From: Trichoplax sp. H2
Lineage: Eukaryota; Placozoa; Uniplacotomia; Trichoplacea
DNA: 59,358 nt
Direction: 5' to 3'
NCBI GenBank assembly: GCA_003344405.1
Contig: NOWV01000297.1
Location: forward strand, 1-59,358
This document shows positions 22,977-34,171 of the stretch, piece after piece. The notes under the pieces were generated by a model. It searched no databases. It saw nothing but the letters and a program-made list of their open reading frames with translations, and had not been told where the DNA came from. The stretch's first letter is position 1; every line of letters begins with the position of its first letter. A program made the translations under genes and the position numbers.

Positions 22977-25900
22977 TCAGTAATCAAATTTAGGCTTACG
23001 ATAATTCTGGTATGCAGGGTCCGATGGACCAGATGGCTTCCATGGCTTTACTTTAGCCGTTTGATTCTGACGTTTTGCTTTGCTGGATGTATTCTTACTA
23101 GTAGATGGAGTTTTACTTGACTAGAATCATGTATTATAAAATCATATCAGAAACATTAATAAGAAATTGAAATGAATTTTAAGATAGGAGGGGACTAATA
23201 GTAGAAATTTCACAACTTTTACCGATATTTTAGAAGGCGCACTTTTTATTCGTTTAGGTAAGGTGTTTGTCTTTGATTTTTCATTGACTTCAGTATAATT
23301 TATTGCTGAACTTCGAAAACCAGCCTTTAATAGGACCAAAGATTTATTATGGTTCAAAATATAGAAAAATCTAAAATTAAATTCTATATATAAATCGGCT
23401 ACTATCTAGCTAGAGTCATTTACTCTTTTGGTATTCACTTTATCCATAGTGTATTGTAATAGATATTCGGCCTAAAAAATAAATATGTATAAAGTGAAAA
23501 CAACCAATAAAAGCAACTTGCTTTCATGAAAAGATGACTGGCTACAAACATTATTGCCACAAATTGAATATACTTTCTTCTATCGATAATGAAGCAATCG
23601 CTGATACTAGATCTAATAGCAATTTACTTTCATGAAAAAGATACCTTTTCGCAAAAATCATTGGTCCGTTCTATTTCTTTTCTAATTATTTCCACATCAT
23701 CTCCTTCCACGACATCTAGGAAAATTTGTAGAGCAATTTAAGATTATAAAATATCATTCTACGAAATCAAAATTAAAATCGCACTTTATGACAAGGGTTT
23801 TGCGTATCTTTACTATTTCACTTACCTTGATCTCTCCTATAGACATGAAATCTGCCTGTTGTAGCATGGGCTAAATTGCATAAAACTTTATCTGCCATAG
23901 AAATTTTACTGATATTGCCGATAATCGATTCTGTCTCCTGGCTAATATCATAATAGATGCAATGTAGCGGTAACGTTTGAAATAGTAAACGTTGCTGAAG
24001 GTATGACATAACTAATTCCTAACAGAGGTAAAGAATATGATAGTTCAATAAGCCTGCTGTTTAAGAATAAATCTGTTAAATTGCCTTCAGAAGTATTGAT
24101 AGCAATAGCGTGATATTTTTGGATACAGTTTTAACCTCTTCAAGAATAAGAAGAGAAGTTGATAGAAAATTTTATACTCACAATCGGTTGATCTGGCTTG
24201 GAACAAGCTATTAAGTACATGCCAGAAGTATCTATGGGAAATTTGAATTTATGTTGGTTATTTATTTCTACAAGTTTAGCTTACAAGTGGTCGTTAAGTC
24301 ATAATTGATTCAACAAGATCTACTCTAACAGGTCTTCTTGTACTAATTATTGATTAAGCATTGGTCTTAACAACTATTCAAGTTAAAAATATTGGTCATG
24401 TCAGTGATAGACTGTGCACATTTATGGCGTAATATCTGTAATTTTGACATCCCTATTCTTAATGATTCTCTTTAGCGGTCCTTATTGAAGTTTTTATTAA
24501 CTAAATACATTTTATTTATTATCTATACCTAACAAATGCAATTCTATTGCAAACTTTAAACCCTCCAATAGATTCAGGCGTCCATGACATTCTTGAGTTG
24601 TTATCCACCTTAGAAGTAGATTAGTATGATTATCAACCTTATTGGCTAAAACTCCTTTGCTAACTGAAAATAAGTAAGTACCTATAACACTCTTGCAAGC
24701 TTTTTTTTGATGTTTCGACCATTTTCGTTGTCCAAGCACGAACTTTGCTGCCAATACTATTCATGAGCACATATAAAAATAGTCAATGGCGAATACCAAC
24801 AACGATTTGACTATAACGTTCATTAGACCAACTATTTACCAGACAACGTTAAAGGCATGTGTATGGATTAATTGTTCTTCAAAGAGTAACTTTAAATCTT
24901 TCTTTAATCGATTGAATGATTTAGCCATTTCAGTGGATGTTTCAATAAATATAGTGACTCTATTCAATAGGATTTAGTCATTAAGAATCAGCAAATAATC
25001 ATCAAGGCAAAGATCCTATAAAAATTCATCTTGATTTTTCCAGAACCTTTTTTCAGCTATAACACCCAGAGTTTTTCTGCTGCCAGATCTCAACCATAGT
25101 TCTCTCGATTTGAACAGGTCTGCTGCCTTCTGTAAACTTGCCTATATATTCATGTGAAATATCGCTCTATAATTTCGTGTTAGAGTGATAGGTCTATCGA
25201 AGACTTTCTTACTGTATAGTCTGTAAATGTTGCAGGATCAATATGAACACGCCTTTCGGATCCATCTGGCCATTGAAATTTAATCATAGACTACAGATAT
25301 GCGGTGGAAGGTAAAAGTCCAAATGTGAAGAAGTAATAATGAGAATTAAGTAGCATAAACGTTCAAGAAATTGAACTTACATCATAAACATGAGCTCTAA
25401 TTTCCTTCTTAAGGATAGGAACGTATGTTACAGTAGGTTGAAATGAATTTGGTTCAAGAAGTTGATAAATTGATAGTTTTTGAGCTGAGAAAGCAACAAT
25501 ATCATAAAAGTTAGACTTCCTATAACGGAATATTACAAATCATTGCAAATATGGAAGAGAATATCAGCCATTTTATGAATTATCGTAACACAGTAAGTGT
25601 AAGAAGAATTATAAATTCAATTTAATATCAGTACAATTTCTAAATTAACAATTATTAAATTAGCCATGATAGACATAAAAATTGGCCATCCATGTGTGAT
25701 TTAGCACACATAATTACTTGAAATGAATATCGCTGGCATTTACCTCTTAGGCCATTCTCTTTTAGCCATTCCCTACTGCTCTTCGTATTTGTTGAACTGT
25801 TCGAATTAAAGCTAAGCGCATCACTAGCAATAAGATTAAGATTCAGAACTTAGAGAGTTACATAAATGTTTTAGGCTTTAAGTACGAGTTATAAATCAGA

Positions 25901-28138
25901 AAAAATTTCAAATCATACGCGGTAGAATCGCTTGTCGCGGCTACAAGAGTTGATAACTGATCGTACATTGACATACAATAAACAACAAATTAAAATCGTT
26001 AGTACAATAATCTGTTAGGATGTTGTTACTACATTGAAGGGGTATACTCCAACGTAATTTCTGAAATTTTATAAATGCAATTAATCACTTATCTACTAAA
26101 GTAAAAATTTATATTTCTTCAGAATAAAGTAGGTCTGCGTTAATAAACCTTGTTAATATTCTCCTCCAAAGCATCACTTAATAGACCGGCTTGCATAGAC
26201 TTCATGCTCATCATTACCTCTACACCTCTAGATATTAACACAAAACAGAGCAAGATTAAATTACCACAGTAACAAGATAATTTGCTGGAGTTGCCCTTAT
26301 ATCAAATAAAATACTATTTCAAAAGTGAAGATTAAATTACCTATCTAATTCCTGTTTAAGTAAAGCAATATCTGTACTGACAAATATTTCCTCTTCATGC
26401 CTTGACGAATAGCAATGATAGCGACCTTTTGAAACTTCTGCTATTTGTTGCAACATGTCCTATTTGTATTTATTTCATATAGCATTATTTCTTGATTTGT
26501 AGTCGTATTATAATCTTACTGATCAATATATATGTATGTTTTTATAAACTATATAGGAGGCAACGTACACAGCATTCATCCTGTATACAATCGAAAGCAA
26601 CAACATGTAGAGGCAGCTCAAGGCCAACTACGGCTTGCGATATATAATCGGAAACGCGTTCAAGAGGTTGATCAGGGCTTTTGTGAGAGGATAGCGTTCG
26701 TACATTTTAAAAAGTTTCGTAGCAAAATGGATTCATGACTTAAACATTACTAATTTATCCTTAGGTACGCATAAATATTAACACTATAATTATGACACTG
26801 TATCATTCTTCTAACCTTCCACCTAAGATTATGATGATTGAATCAAATTGTTTCCTTTTCTTTAGAACTAATTTCAAAGCTCCGATTAGATTACAACCTC
26901 CCAGAGGTTGCAGCTGTTTTACGAATTGTCGAGTATCATCTAAGCTAAAATTGTACAGTTGTTACATACTCGTATTTAAATAAATTTGAAAATCCAAGAT
27001 TGAATTGAATACACATCAGAGTATATTACACGATTATATAGATCTTATATAGTATAAGTCGTATAACGACTACATAAGCCACAACATGTGCTGTATGCAA
27101 GAATGAGAGTTTTAGTACCTCCTATGATTTACGCTGCGTATATTTCTAAATTGCGGTCTTGGATATGTTCCGAATGGCATGATATAAAATCCTTCTCTCG
27201 ATGTTAACTGTTCATCAATTAATTTCTAATGATAATGGAATATGGTGAGAAGTTAGGTCTAGTCAAGAATTTATTGCAGGAACTCGCATAAACGAATTTA
27301 AGCGTACCAGCAGAGAGTCCTGTAGGGTAACTAATCGACCACAGCTACAATTATTGTCAGACATATCTATCAAGATAGCTATATTTTGACCATGAACTAG
27401 ACCAAATAGCTATTTAGAATGTGTTCAATTTAGAAAGTCTAGCTCTAGATAGCAGAAATTAATTCTAAGAAACGAATGGTTAAATAAAATGAGACCTATC
27501 ATCACCTTTCTACTCCCTGTTAATAACCATTCTGTTCGCCTATGATAATTGCCAATACATCTAAGTAAAATTTTAGATTATTAATTTACATTTACCAGAC
27601 TGTTTAACATATTTAATTCGTATTAATTCTGTGGCTAACTCCATCAATTTCGTTCCAAAGCCCAGCAATTTCTTGTGGTCACTGGTTCCAGTTTCAGAGA
27701 GGTCTCCTTCTGTCTTATACCTTAGTTTATACAGATACAGACTTGTCAATGCAAACATTGAATAATTCTTAAAGCCATTATAGTACGCAATATTTTCGTT
27801 AACTCAATCAATATAAGTGCAACCTCTCTTTTTCACGAGCAAAATCGGCTAAAGTTAGTTTTTGCACTTCCAGCCCATATACCTTCAGCCAATCATCAGT
27901 TATTTTATGGACGTGATTTTCGTAAATTTTTCGTTCACCTGTATTATCACGTACAGCCTAATTTATCGTTAATAGAGAAATTTATCATCATTCATCTATT
28001 TTTAGTCAATAACATTGTTAACATTTCCATTTCGACAGCTATAATTACAGCATAACAACATTTAGACCCGTAACTATAAGTTCAACTGACCCATTGATCA
28101 TAATGTTGCTTAACGGAGGTTATCTGCGAGTATTCCAT
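22977..28138 (-). CDS. VWA3A/VWA3B-like protein with two degenerate VWA domains (spliced)
   Basis: Reconstructed minus-strand gene, ~745 aa. Exons: 28138-28091 (ATG), 27957-27824, 27741-27596 (or from 27720), 27396-27308, 27225-27119, 26944-26816, 26677-26569, 26459-26341, 26227-26149, 25956-25919, 25823-25744, 25484-25381, 25290-25213, 25141-25047, 24959-24840, 24756-24682, 24608-24529, 24231-24182, 24018-23826, 23715-23645, 23471-23424, 23324-23223, 23120-22977 (TGA). Phases agree at every join. Order of motifs: DDWLKVYGLEVQKLTL; VWA-like 1 (AILIDMSDNN, DEQLTSREGFYIMPFG, LQPLGGCNLIGALK, SPDQPLERVSDYI, GRYHCY); SREWLKENGLRAQKLS; WLRSGSRKTLGVI; VWA-like 2 (VTIFIETSTEM, LNLLEGLKFA, KPDQPIELVMSYL, TTGRFHVY); C-terminus KPWKPSGPSDPAYQNY, as in the VWA3 family. 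Both MIDAS motifs (DMSDN, ETSTE) depart from DxSxS, so metal-dependent binding is doubtful. Shorter than vertebrate relatives; an in-frame TAA lies just before the ATG. Confidence 0.85.
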
Positions 28139-29589
28139 GACTAATTATCCGGTTTAATTATCTGAAATAGAATAGAAGCTTGCTCATGAAACCAGAATTC
28201 TAAAACAGTAAGCAAACATTTTCGTAATGATGATTGTAACGTCATGTACTACACCAACGTGTTCTGTTTTATAGATGAAGAATAAAGTTGGTAATGAAAG
28301 ATAACCAAAACGTTATTTTGGATTAAATTACAAGTTGATAAATCTAGCATGGTTGCAGAGAACATCGTAGATTCCATTGATTTAATTAGGGCAATTAAAC
28401 GATATACTAATGCTAGAGCTAGGCTGACTTGAATCTTATTGTGTAGTACAGTATTAGTAGATAATAGTTCAGTTTTAGTTATCGATAATTTGTGACGCAG
28501 CATCGATGAAAATGAATTACGTATTTAATATAGTAAAGTCTAACGTCAATTTCTCCCGATAAAATACTCGTATATAAATTGAATAAAATGACTGTTGCTT
28601 ACTAAAAATGGAATCAGTTGCGATAATAAGAAGACCTACCTACTTATGAGCACTATCTTGTAAAGTAATTACCTAGTGAGTTTTCCATATCATGATGATC
28701 AGTACAAATGTTAAAATAATTCAATGGACCTTGAAAAATTGCTGTAATCCTTTTCCGGCATACGAGTACGTACACAAGTAATGCCTATAAATTCCTGATC
28801 GATAGTTTAGTCGATTTACTTGTACAATTACCGCTGTCAATCTTGACTACAAGTTTTATTCCTTTATAAACTTTGCTATGATAAAGATTGCTTCTCAATG
28901 CTAACTTGAATAAGGTCAGTAAGTGGTCAGTTATCCAATTGGTGAGTATTCTTACATTAGCGGAATGATTGTGTTGTCATTTAGGCTATTCGTGTAGAAT
29001 CCTACGAATGCTCAGTAGTGCTTATGAGTATAGCATAAGCACATTCACAGTACTTTGCCGTACTACCTATTCTACTGGGACAATCTATACGGTATGTAAA
29101 TCTTGCATAGGTCAACTACAGTACAATATTCTTTTATACCTACTTTGTGCAACTCTTTCTATTTATATTGATCATGCCAATTCGTCCTCTGTTTTCAATA
29201 TGTGGCTGCTTTTATATAGACACATGTCATGTATTCTAGTACTGCTGGAAACTGTAGCTTGCGTTGCCAACCCACGGTGCATTCATTAGCCGTAGTAAAG
29301 TGCACAAAACGTCGATAGAGATTGGTCATAGATGAAATACAAGCAATGCAAATTCCTCTACACTAAGCTCTCCATTTACAGCGGCAAATGTGGAAGAATG
29401 TTGCCATGGTTACGAAAGGAAATGTTGATGAGTAAACGAACGCCTCTGATTCTGCGCATACTGCACGGCCATGATTGGAGTAAGCAAATTCATTCTGTCC
29501 AACCTGCATATCACACTATCATTTTCAGTCAAAGTTCTGTACAGCGAACAGTGGTCACAGTAGGAGTACTGCATCAATTCAATTTTTAG
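28139..29589. other. Region between VWA gene and satellite
   Basis: It should contain the promoter of the VWA gene read leftwards. Some minus-strand exon-like pieces exist (about 28700-28800 after a GATCAG acceptor, and an open stretch at 28249-28503), but I could not join them to the VWA gene. From about 28950 the base composition becomes less AT-rich, and stray fragments of the neighbouring satellite (AGTCAAAGTTCTGTAC) appear at about 29528. A perfect inverted repeat, GTGCTTATG / CATAAGCAC with a 7-base loop, sits at 29018-29042. Confidence 0.4.
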
Positions 29590-31510
29590 AGTGTCTGGTT
29601 GAAAATAGCTCTCCAGTACTCTGGCGCCATTTCCAGTCAAAGTTCTGCACTCTGGCACTCTCGAGAACAGGATTATAAGCCAGTTATCGCGTTGCAGTTT
29701 TAGTCCAAGTTCTATCACCTAAAGTGGACAACTAGCGAGGAAAGAAGTTGGAATAGCTACTACAGCAGCACAGCCTAGCAATAATAGTTATAATTATTAC
29801 CCGCATTGGTTATATATTACGTAGTATATGCAGTCTGTATGGACGTCCTTGTATTTTTTTACTTTACCTCATGTATCCTGCAGCATTCTAGAGTTATTTA
29901 CAGTCAAAGTTACTCGTAAGAACAGGATTATAAGCCAGATATCGCGTTGCAGTTTTAGTCCAAGTTCTATCACCTAAAGTGGACAACTGGCGAGGAAAGA
30001 AGTTGGAATAGCTACTACAGCAGCACATCCTTGTATTTTTATACTTCACCTCATGTATCCTGCAGCATTCTGGTGTTATTTACAGTCAAAGTTACTCGTA
30101 AGAGCAGGATTATAGGCCAGTAACGCGTTGCAGTTTTAGACTAAGTTCTATCACCTAAAGTGGACTACTAGCGAGGAAAGAAGTTGGAATAGCTACTACA
30201 GCAGCACAGCCTAGCGATAATAATTAATTATAATTACTAGTAGAACCTACGTTGGTTATATATTGCGTAGTATATGCAGTCTGTATGTACGTACTTGTAT
30301 TTTTTACTTTACCTCAGGNNNNNNNNNNNNNNNNNNNNGTCAAAGTTACTCGTAAGAACAGGATTATAAGCCGGTATCGCGTTGCAGTTTTAGTCCAAGT
30401 TCTATCACCTAAAGTGGACAACTGGCGAGGAAAGAAGTTGGAATAGCTACTACAGTAGCACAGCCTAGCAATAATAATTATAATTACTACCCACATTGGT
30501 TATATATATTGCGTAGTATATGCAGTCTGTATGTATGTACTTCCTTGTATTTTTTTACTTTACCTCATGTATCCTGCAGCATTCTGGTGTTATTTACAGT
30601 CAAAGTTACTCGTAAGAGCAGGATTATAGGCCAGTAACGCGTTGCAGTTTTAGACTAAGTTCTATCACCTAAAGTGGACTACTAGCGAGGAAAGACGTTG
30701 GAATAGCTACTACAGTAGCACAGCCTAGTGATAATAATTAATTATAATTACTAGTAGAACCTACGTTGGTTATATATTGCGTAGTATATGCAGTCTGTAT
30801 GTACGTACTTGTATTTTTTACTTTACCTCAGGTATCCTGCAGCATTCTGGTGTTATTTATAGTCAAAGTTCGGTACACAGGCACTCGTAAGGGCAGGATT
30901 ATGCTCTAGTACCGAGGAACTTTGGCTGAAATCAGTTCTTCAGCCCAGTAGTACCCCCCTATCGCGATGCACTTTTAGTCAAAGTTCTATCACCTAAGGT
31001 GAATAACTAGCAAGGATAGAAATTAAAATGACCACTTGGCATTAAATGTAATAATAATAATTACTAGTAGTCTGTATGGACGTACTTGCATTTTTTTTTA
31101 CTTTACCTAATGTGCCTTGCAGCATTCTGGTGCTGTTTCCAGTCCAAGTTCTGTACGCTTTGGCATTCTTAAGAGAAGGATTATGTGCCAATACTGCAGA
31201 AACTTATGGGAAAAATCAGTTCTGCGATCCAATACTTTGCCTATGGTACCCTGCAGCGTTCTGGTGCTATTTCTAGTCAAAGTTCTGTATATTGGCACTC
31301 GTAAGAGCAGTGTTGAATTGCTCGACGCCAGGTTTTCAACGCTTGTGTGAACGTACAATATGCGGCAGTCATGACGGAACCTGCGGGGAAAATCATTTCT
31401 GCAGTCTAGCATGATTAGCATCCCTTTTTCGCGATACACTTTTAGTCAAAGTTCTATCACCTAAAGTGAACAACGAGCGAGGAAAGAAGTTGGAAAGACT
31501 ACTACAGCAG
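29590..31510. repeat. Complex ~260 bp tandem satellite
   Basis: The landmark GTCAAAGTT recurs at about 29636, 29903, 30084, 30339, 30599 and 30862 (spacings ~267, 181, 255, 260, 263). It is followed by CAGGATTATA, CGCGTTGCAGTTTTAGTCC, CTATCACCTAAAGTGGAC, GCGAGGAAAGAAGTTGG, ATATGCAGTCTG and GCAGCATTCTGG. The 181-base unit lacks the GCCTAGCAATAAT..CAGTCTG part. Beyond 30862 the order breaks into shorter rearranged pieces (31142, 31275, 31443). GTCAAAGTTCTATCACC is itself an internal subrepeat. Several overlapping ORFs here only reflect the repeat. Confidence 0.85.
30319..30338. other. Assembly gap (20 N)
   Basis: Twenty N inside one satellite unit. It replaces the expected TATCCTGCAGCATTCTGGTG-type segment, so the true gap length is uncertain and the array copy number may be underestimated. 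Confidence 0.98.
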
Positions 31511-32171
31511 CATAGTTTGACAATAATAATAGCCCTGTGTATATCATACTGCCATCATTTTTTGTGGTTACTGGGAGCTGGGCGATGCATTCGTCAGTAA
31601 GTGAACCTTGAAAGTGCCATTTTCAATCAAAGTTATACGCTGTTGCATTTCCAGTCGTCCCTGTTCGAGTAATATCTACCTCCTCTGGTCATTCTGCTGG
31701 TATAAAGTACATGAAGTTAACGAGCTAGAACTACACCGATGGAATCGACGCTAGGTCGACTTATTTCAGTACCTCGCAGATCATTCTATTTGGGCCATTT
31801 TTGCACTCTACTCTCAGTTGGGGGCAGATGCCATGACTCCATCAATCAATCATATAGTATGATGGAAGAAGCTCGACGGCGCCAGTGAGTACTAGGGTCT
31901 CATAGGAGTACAACACTCGACACTTTTTTTTACACTCCAGTCATTACTTATTGACTCATCGCTGGAAGTTCCTAGCCTTCATATTGGCAGTTAGCGCATT
32001 GGGGTAGTGGAGCGCTGTTCCGGGTTTTTTTATGCAGCAAGCAGCGTAGGATAGTAAAAGAGGATAGTAAGACTCGTCGATCATATGCTAGTCACGAAAC
32101 TACTATTGTTCCCCTCACCTTGCAGTTCATCGTGAGAACTACATTGATACAGTAGACATCGCTAGCTGTTC
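31511..32171. other. Less AT-rich stretch, possible first exon
   Basis: No complete gene. A plus-strand ATGATGGAAGAAGCTCGACG sequence near 31860 ends in CA followed by GTGAGT, a good donor. It could be a first coding exon of a gene that includes the ORF at 32172, but the phases do not join directly. Confidence 0.3.
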
Positions 32172-32342
32172 ATGAGTTTCGATTTTGTGTTTAAAGCTGA
32201 GAATTTGAAGGCATCCAAGCAATCGCTTCCTTATCGACTGACTCAGATCGTAAACATCCTCAATCCATCAGACATACGCGTACACTTGTACGTAAATGGA
32301 TTAGCGGTAGATGAAACGATACTGTTCCATGGTGAGACTTGA
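32172..32342 (+). CDS. Short ORF or first exon, unknown function
   Basis: ATG-led ORF of 56 aa (MSFDFVFKAENL ... RVHLYVNGLAVDETILFHGET). The pattern of alternating hydrophobic residues in VHLYVNGLAVDETILF looks like a beta-rich folded segment, not random translation. The sequence CATG followed by GTGAGA near the end is a strong donor (exon end ~32331), so it may be an exon of a longer gene. I found no matching downstream acceptor in phase. No membrane segment or signal peptide. Family not recognised. Confidence 0.35.
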   Translation: MSFDFVFKAENLKASKQSLPYRLTQIVNILNPSDIRVHLYVNGLAVDETILFHGET

Positions 32343-34171
32343 CATATGATTTTAAGCTTCTTGTAAGTATAATGAATCGCTTTCTATGTTGAATATAGCT
32401 AGCTAGGCTATTAACCTTCACAAGCACTAAGGATGCGCGTAACTCATAAGCCTTTTAAAGGAGATACCGTCGTTTTTTTTTAATTTACGTTTCAACGAGT
32501 CGATGCTCGAGGATGATATCGAATGTAAAGTCTAATCGGATACCGTAAACTGGATAGAGTAGAAACAGTTACTGCTATTCAATATTCAGAACTGAACTTT
32601 CAGTCGATTATCCCGTTTGAGTAAGAGTGTTATAGCATCGGCCGGGTAGGATAGGACTCATGGGGTTAGCCAACGAACATGGCATCCTGATAAGTAGCAG
32701 GCAAATAGTCACAGGCGCAAACAAAATATGATGTTATATAATATTTTCACATTGAAATCATGACTATAAGAAATATGTACGGTATATCAGTATTGGCCAC
32801 GGGTATTACTCTCAAACTACATGCGTCCAAGTCGTTCACAAAAATGAAATTAAAGTTGAAACAGTAAGATACAAGAACGTACAGATTCCATTTTTATAAT
32901 CAAGTACATTAGCAAGCTTTCAGCGAATACAGCGTAATGCTGTGAACGCCTATGATGATTGCTAGCAATACTGTAAAGGTATTTAAGCTTTGTATTACGG
33001 AGATGTAGCAGTATATCTTTATCACCATAATAAAACTCTAAACTTCCAGCTTATACTTCTGTAAATATTAACTGATATTAAAGGATACACTCTCATCGTC
33101 GCTTGTGCCGTACATAAGGATTACAAGCATATGCAAGCCTGGCAATGATATAAATGTCAGTGCTCCACGCATAAAGTAGCCTTATACTCATTGAAACGAT
33201 CAAATGGCTAAACTACTTAGAAGAATCCCTTCGAATTTCTCCTCCACTTTTTCGTTCAGATTTTACAGCATTATAATGCTCAAAATCTGTACCCTAACAT
33301 TATTTGTGCCATATGCAACTTTTTATATATCTACAATATACAGAATAAACCCCTACCAAAAAAGCAGGCAATAAACACTCTCATATCCTTTAAAGTAATT
33401 TATATATAAATGCTGTATGGTAATGATTGCCATTTCGTGTAAATCTCTCAAATGTTAATTTACTCAACACGATTCAATTGCCAATCCGTTTTGGATCAAG
33501 AGTAAGGTTTTATCCGATCTTAATGGCGACAAGCTGCTTCATTTCACTTCTATTGCTCCCATTAATTATAATCACGTTTCGTGGACAGAGAGAATTAATT
33601 AATTTGTAAATTTCAATTTGTTTACTAGCATTAATTATTTCCCTGAAAAGAGGTATGGCACCCTGGTGAGAGAAATACGTATGGTTTGTTTAAAGGATGA
33701 GATATAGACTTCCCACACCCCCTCTACCACTGTCCAAATTTAGAAAAGTAAGTTTGTGATCGCTCGCGCGACTTGTTGACGTCCCCTAAAAGTAAATATT
33801 GCGTTGGCAATTAATGCACCTGACGGTGTTGATTTTATTCGGAGTATACATTCTCATCAGTGAGAGGACTGCTACCACCGTGGTGTGTATATTAATGTTT
33901 GTTAAAGAATTTAGCATTAGCGAGTAAGATTATATGTATAGTTTTTATTATTATTATTAAACTATTTGTCTAGTCGTATCTTGTACAAGTTGTCCTTACG
34001 ACATAAAGGCTAGCACCTTACAATGGAGACAGCTTTAATAACCTAGAATAGGTACAAAATGCGAACTACATTATTGTACACTGTACAGTAAGGAGTCGCT
34101 TTGATGTGTCAGTACAGTATGAAGAAAAATTCGTATCGTAGATCTACTAGCCGTAAAGACTAGAAGAAATC
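32343..34171. other. No confident gene
   Basis: AT-rich with scattered hydrophobic plus-strand ORFs, e.g. 33427-33609. That one has one membrane-like segment but no conserved motif and no splice partners. The 3' untranslated region of the minus-strand gene ending at 34172 lies at the right edge. Confidence 0.4.

Noticed and set aside
24060-24165. Apparent frameshifted VWA-like exon (a stretch that would be open with one extra A)
   Set aside because: The flanking exons 24231-24182 and 24018-23826 join perfectly in phase (DQPI-ELVMSYL) without it, so it is intron.
28969-29718. ORFs of 85-106 codons at the satellite edge
   Set aside because: Cys/Tyr-rich translations of repeat-related sequence on both strands; recurring RTLT.N words come from the satellite landmark.
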